The translations under genes were made by a program, and so were the position numbers. Below the pieces are notes generated by a model. It saw only the letters and a list, made by a program, of their open reading frames with translations. It made no database searches and was not told the DNA's origin. Shown here one piece after another: positions 60,416-64,000 of a stretch of 64,000 nucleotides of DNA (positions are counted from its first letter, which is position 1; each line of letters opens with the position of its first letter). Source of the stretch: Prado023 sp963697345 (GTDB taxonomy: Bacteria > Actinomycetota > Actinomycetes > S36-B12 > CAIYMF01); contig CAVONS010000008.1 in assembly GCA_963697345.1 (NCBI GenBank), positions 558,001 to 622,000 on the forward strand. The letters are read 5' to 3'.

Positions 60416-60754
60416 TCAGTCGGTCACGGGCTCGGTGGTGAACAGGTCCAGGACCGAGATCGGGTAGTCCATCGCTGAGGCGATCCGCTCTGCTGCCATG
60501 ACGATCCGTGCGGTCCCCACCAGCGGAGCTGCAGCCACGAGGACTGCTTCCACCTCCGAGGCGGTCAGGGCCGGTCCGTGCGGACCGGCGAGGTTGTACA
60601 GGTAGGACCCCTCGGTGGCATCCCCGGCGATCAGGCACGAGAGGCGGATCAGCATGATCTCGCGCGAGCGCAGGTCCGAGTTGTCACGCGACGCCTGGGT
60701 CATCGTCACGATGGTGTTGATGAGCGGCGAGCCGCTCTCCTGGACCACGGTCAT
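60416..60754 (-). CDS. carboxymuconolactone decarboxylase / AhpD-like small protein
   Basis: This 112-aa helical protein has the fold pattern of the CMD family (SREIMLIRLSCLIAGDA, then VEAVLVAAAPLVGTARIVM). It has only one Cys in the active-site helix, so it lacks the CXXC of AhpD-type peroxidase partners. Function is unknown. ATG 60754 has a GAGGAGA site 6 bases upstream. It is transcribed towards the MerR gene. Confidence 0.65.
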   Translation of the reverse strand: MTVVQESGSPLINTIVTMTQASRDNSDLRSREIMLIRLSCLIAGDATEGSYLYNLAGPHGPALTASEVEAVLVAAAPLVGTARIVMAAERIASAMDYPISVLDLFTTEPVTD

Positions 60755-60797
60755 CGCTGTCTCCTCACTGCGCACAGGCGGCTCTGGGTGTGGGCCC

Positions 60798-62048
60798 TCA
60801 CGCTACCGTCGCGGAGTCGAGCATGCGGGACGCGACGCTGTCCCAGCTCCACCGCGCCACGACGGCCGCACGACAGCCGGTGGACAGTGCGGCTCGGTCC
60901 TCGGGTGACAGGGACAGGACCTCGGTGAGGGCCCTGCGCAGGTCGCCCACTTCGCCGCGCTCGAAGGTCAGGCAGGTGCTCAGGTGTCGCGGGACGTACT
61001 CGCTGAGGCCGTCGGCAACCTCGGCCAGGCCGCTGTGCCTGGCCACGACCGGGGGGCAACCGGTGGCTGCGGCTTCGGCCGCCACCATCCCGAAGGCCTC
61101 CGGGAAGACGGAGGGAACGACGCTGACGTCGGCTGCGGCCCACAGGTGCGCGAGGTGCCGGTGCGCCAGCGGCCCCGTGAACAGCGCGTCGAGCCCCAGT
61201 TGGGTGGCCATCGACTCGAGCGCGGCCCGCGCTGGCCCGAACCCGACGATCACCGCCCGGACGTCCATGCCCTGCAGTGCCTGCAGCAGCAGATGCACGC
61301 CCTTCTGCTCGCTGAGCTTGCCGACATAGACGACTGTGGGCTTCTCCGGACCGGCCATGAACGCCGACAGCCGTTGTGCGTTGCCGGCGTCCGGGAGGCG
61401 CTCATCCCCGGAGTTGGCCGGATCGAGGCGCGACTCCGCGACCAGCCGGGCCCAGGCCTCGTCCCGGGGAGCCGGCGCCATCAGTTCGATATCCACCCCC
61501 GGCGTCACGATCCGAGTCCGAACCGGTCCCACGAGGTCGGCCAGGACGTCGGCGACGTGCGCCGACCCGACGACCACTTCCTCGGCGGGCTCCAGGGTCT
61601 GTCGCGCCCAGATGCAGAGGTCGGGATTGCCGCGCAGGGCGTACTCGAGCTCGGATCCGTGGGCCTTCACCACGTAGGGCAGCCCACTGGCAGCGCCGAC
61701 GGGCCCACCCATGAGGACGTGATTGGTGATGAGCAGGTCGGCAGTCCCGGCCCGGTGGATCGCCGATGCCTGGGCGGCCACGTACTCGTCGAGCTCGGCA
61801 CGGCTCATGGTCGGCAGGAGTGCGGGGGTGGCCTGCGCGTAGTGGTCCAGCACGAAGACGGGCAGGCGCCCGGGGAGCTCCGGCCGCAGCACCGCGGCGG
61901 TCCCGAGGTCGTGCGCTTCGGGGTGTGGATCCTGGCTGAGGACCAGCACGTCGTGGCCCTGGCGGCTCAGGGTCCTGGCCAGCGCTCGGGTGTACTCGTT
62001 GGATCCGGTCCCGCTGAGCAGGTAGCCATGCCAGATCAGGACGCGCAC
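60798..62048 (-). CDS. GT4-family glycosyltransferase
   Basis: This 416-aa GT-B glycosyltransferase has the N-terminal segment LIWHGYLLSGTGSNEYTRAL, and a C-terminal donor domain with VVYVGKLSEQKGVHLLL, GFGPARAALESMATQ and the EX7E motif in FPEAFGMVAAEAAATGCP. Substrates are unknown; capsule, lipid glycan or mycothiol-like targets are possible. It is divergent from the AAA ATPase (48 bp apart). Confidence 0.85.
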   Translation of the reverse strand: MRVLIWHGYLLSGTGSNEYTRALARTLSRQGHDVLVLSQDPHPEAHDLGTAAVLRPELPGRLPVFVLDHYAQATPALLPTMSRAELDEYVAAQASAIHRAGTADLLITNHVLMGGPVGAASGLPYVVKAHGSELEYALRGNPDLCIWARQTLEPAEEVVVGSAHVADVLADLVGPVRTRIVTPGVDIELMAPAPRDEAWARLVAESRLDPANSGDERLPDAGNAQRLSAFMAGPEKPTVVYVGKLSEQKGVHLLLQALQGMDVRAVIVGFGPARAALESMATQLGLDALFTGPLAHRHLAHLWAAADVSVVPSVFPEAFGMVAAEAAATGCPPVVARHSGLAEVADGLSEYVPRHLSTCLTFERGEVGDLRRALTEVLSLSPEDRAALSTGCRAAVVARWSWDSVASRMLDSATVA

Positions 62049-62096
62049 CGCTTCACCCTACCGGCCGCGCCACATGCGGCCCACTACGCTCGGGCC

Positions 62097-63575
62097 ATGG
62101 GCGGCGCAGCAGCAGATCTCGTCGCGCTCCTGCGCAGCCAGGTCCCGCTGGTCGTCATGGAGACCTCCGACGAGGTGAACGCACGGGCGCTGGTGGTGAG
62201 GGCGGCCGGCCAGAGCCACCCCCCGCTGCCGGTCTTCGAATGGCTGGTCACCGAGGGGTTGCGGCGAGTCGACGTCGATCTCGGGTCGGCCCAGCGCTTC
62301 AACAGTGATCCCACGCAGGCCCTGGCCGCCATCCGGGACGGGATCGCGGGTGTCTACCTCCTGCTGGACTTCCACCACTTCCTCGATGACCCGGTCAATG
62401 TCCGCCTTCTCAAGGACATCGCCCAGAACTACGCCCGTTCCCCCCGGACGGTCGTCCTGGTCAGCCACGAGATCGAGCTGCCCGAGGATCTCCAGGCCCA
62501 CAGCGTCGGCTTCGAGATCGCGTTCCCCTCGAGACAGGAGCGGCGAGCCATCGTGGACGAGGCAGCCGCGCAGTGGACCACGGCGCACGAGAGGCTCGCC
62601 CAGGTGGACGAGGCGGCCGTGAACAGCCTCGTGGAGAACCTTGCGGGCCTCTCGCTGTCCGACACGCGACGGCTTGCCCGGGCGGCAGTCTTCGATGACG
62701 GCGCGATCACGGCCTCGGACTCACCTGCGGTCATGCGCGCCAAGTACGAGCTGCTCAGCCGAGGGGGAGTCCTGTCCTTCGAGTACGAGACGGCCGGGCC
62801 GGCCGATGTGGCGGGCATGGATCGGCTCAAGGAGTGGCTCGACCGGCGACGCCCGGCCTTTGACGGCAGTGCAGCCGGGCTGGACCCGCCCCGTGGTGTG
62901 CTCCTGCTCGGTGTTCAGGGCTGTGGCAAGTCGTTGGCGGCCAAGGCCGCTGCCGGCATCTTCGGGGTCCCACTGCTGCGCATGGACATGGCAGGGATCC
63001 ACGACAAGTACGTCGGGGAGTCCGAGCGTCGGCTGCGCGAGAGTCTGGCCACCGCAGACGTCATGGCCCCCTGCGTGGTGTGGATCGACGAGATCGAGAA
63101 GGGCCTGGCGAACTCCGACGGGGACACGGGGGCCTCCCAGCGCGTCCTGGGCACCTTCCTGACGTGGCTCGCGGAGAAGCGCGGCAGGGTCTTCGTCGTC
63201 GCCACAGCCAACGACATCACCTCCCTGCCCCCGGAGCTGATCCGCAAGGGTCGCTTCGACGAGGTGTTCTTCGTCGACCTTCCGACAGCGGCGGCCCGGG
63301 CCGACATCGTGGGCGTCCATGCAGCGCGCCGCGACGTGGTGCTGCAGCCCGCGGATCGCGTGGTCATTGCCGATGCCACCGAGGGGTTCTCGGGCGCGGA
63401 GCTCGAACAGGCGATCGCCAGTGCCCAGTACTCGGCCTTCGCAGAGGGCAGTGCTGTGGGTGTTGCCCACGTGCTCGCCGAGGTTCGCCAGACACGGCCC
63501 CTGAGCGTGGTCATGGCCGAGCGGGTGCATGCCCTGCGAGCGTGGGCGGCCACGCGGACCGTACCCGCGCAGTAG
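62097..63575 (+). CDS. AAA ATPase, Ycf46-like
   Basis: This 492-aa protein has an N-terminal region of about 240 residues (AADLVALLRSQVPLVVMETS, then GIAGVYLLLDFHHFLDDP), then one AAA module. The module has Walker A GVQGCGKSLAAKAAAG, pore-loop DMAGIHDKYVGESERRL, Walker B CVVWIDEIEKGL and arginine finger region LIRKGRFDEVFFVDLP. This order matches Ycf46-type proteins. Function in actinobacteria is unknown. ATG 62097 is chosen because upstream in-frame sequence lies over the antisense glycosyltransferase. Confidence 0.85.
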   Translation: MGGAAADLVALLRSQVPLVVMETSDEVNARALVVRAAGQSHPPLPVFEWLVTEGLRRVDVDLGSAQRFNSDPTQALAAIRDGIAGVYLLLDFHHFLDDPVNVRLLKDIAQNYARSPRTVVLVSHEIELPEDLQAHSVGFEIAFPSRQERRAIVDEAAAQWTTAHERLAQVDEAAVNSLVENLAGLSLSDTRRLARAAVFDDGAITASDSPAVMRAKYELLSRGGVLSFEYETAGPADVAGMDRLKEWLDRRRPAFDGSAAGLDPPRGVLLLGVQGCGKSLAAKAAAGIFGVPLLRMDMAGIHDKYVGESERRLRESLATADVMAPCVVWIDEIEKGLANSDGDTGASQRVLGTFLTWLAEKRGRVFVVATANDITSLPPELIRKGRFDEVFFVDLPTAAARADIVGVHAARRDVVLQPADRVVIADATEGFSGAELEQAIASAQYSAFAEGSAVGVAHVLAEVRQTRPLSVVMAERVHALRAWAATRTVPAQ

Positions 63576-63666
63576 CCGGCGGGCCGCACGGACAGCCGCG
63601 GCTGCTACGGGCCGAGTGCACGGCAGTTCGGTCGGGGGTCCGTGGTGGGGCAGGTACCCTCAGGCA

Positions 63667-64000
63667 GTGATCGCAACCACCGACCTCGAGGTCCGGGCCG
63701 GAGCCCGCCTGCTCATGTCGGAGGTCTCGATCCGGATCGGTGACGGCGACCGGGTCGGGCTGGTGGGCCGCAACGGTGCCGGCAAGACGACGCTGATGCG
63801 GATCCTGGCGGGGGAGACGACCCCCGAGGCGGGGGCGGTGACCCGCAGCGGATCGGTCGGCTATCTGCCCCAGGATCCACGCACGGGCAACCTCGACCAG
63901 AGCGCGCGGGAGCGGATCCTCGATGCCCGGGGGTTGCGTGATGTGATTCGCCGGCTGCGCCGGGCTGAGACGGCGATGGCCGACGAGGACCTCGAGGCCC
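63667..64000 (+). CDS. ABC-F family ATPase, N-terminal part (3' end outside window)
   Basis: Only the first 111 residues are visible. They start VIATTDLEVRAGARLLMSEV and carry Walker A VGLVGRNGAGKTTLMRILAG, followed by GSVGYLPQDPRTGNLD, the Q-loop pattern of soluble ABC-F ribosome-associated ATPases. No membrane helices are seen. Whether it is EttA-like or a ribosome-protection type cannot be told from this part. The start is GTG 63667. Confidence 0.85.
   Translation, partial: MIATTDLEVRAGARLLMSEVSIRIGDGDRVGLVGRNGAGKTTLMRILAGETTPEAGAVTRSGSVGYLPQDPRTGNLDQSARERILDARGLRDVIRRLRRAETAMADEDLEA

Noticed and set aside
60984..62096. N-terminal extension of the AAA ATPase
   Set aside because: It lies over the antisense glycosyltransferase, has no domain, and ATG 62097 gives a family-like start.

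Overview
The window is chromosomal DNA from a high-G+C actinobacterium (class Actinomycetes). Marker genes and their order support this: RbpA, WhiA, a PdtaR-type ANTAR regulator, SufR, a cofD-like YvcK protein, and the blocks aroC-aroK-aroB-aroQ-efp-nusB, uvrC-rapZ-yvcK-whiA-pgk-tpiA-secG and sufR-B-D-Rieske-C-S-U-T. I cannot name a genus. It is core genome: I see no phage, IS element, CRISPR array or rRNA.

Layout. 1-3.6 kb: shikimate operon (3' end of aroC, then aroK, aroB, aroQ), elongation factor P and NusB. 3.7-8.7 kb: a short tRNA-Leu(CAA), the ANTAR regulator, a DUF554 membrane protein, a hotdog thioesterase and DNA polymerase I. 8.7-18.9 kb: a cell-envelope stretch with a DUF3068 protein, a trehalose-synthase-like glycosyltransferase, two tandem paralogous lipoprotein hydrolases, a small membrane protein, a heptad-repeat surface protein and a methyltransferase. 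19.1-23.8 kb: rpsA, a repeat-rich intergenic region, a MOP-type flippase, coaE and a PAP2 phosphatase. 23.9-32.8 kb: the nucleotide-excision-repair genes uvrB, uvrA and uvrC, interleaved with a TerC protein and a Tat-exported Rieske lipoprotein. 32.8-38.5 kb: rapZ, yvcK, whiA, pgk, tpiA, secG and rbpA. 38.6-45.6 kb: transketolase, the haem O and haem A synthases, and a two-component system with a divergent Pro-rich secreted protein set between the two haem genes. 45.6-47.4 kb: an ABC exporter. 47.4-53.9 kb: the SUF Fe-S assembly operon under SufR. 54.0-59.5 kb: a branched-chain-amino-acid-type ABC uptake system. 59.8-64 kb: a MerR regulator, a CMD-like protein, a GT4 glycosyltransferase, a Ycf46-like AAA ATPase and the start of an ABC-F protein.

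The main caution is sequence quality. At least ten otherwise intact genes (aroQ, polA, the methyltransferase, rpsA, coaE, terC, the Rieske lipoprotein, uvrC, ctaB, sufD) each carry exactly one frame switch, always equivalent to one extra base in the gene's own reading direction. The heptad-repeat gene carries about ten within 0.8 kb. Since several of these genes are essential, insertion-type consensus errors are the simplest explanation. I annotate such genes as single CDSs spanning the shift.

Points of biological interest: a LivH permease fused to an exported N-terminal domain, a class-I-shaped tRNA-Leu, absence of gap and of the pgl-opcA-zwf-tal block from their usual places, a candidate SufR operator, a 17-bp tandem repeat array, and a perfect terminator-like hairpin inside the 3' end of a coding sequence.
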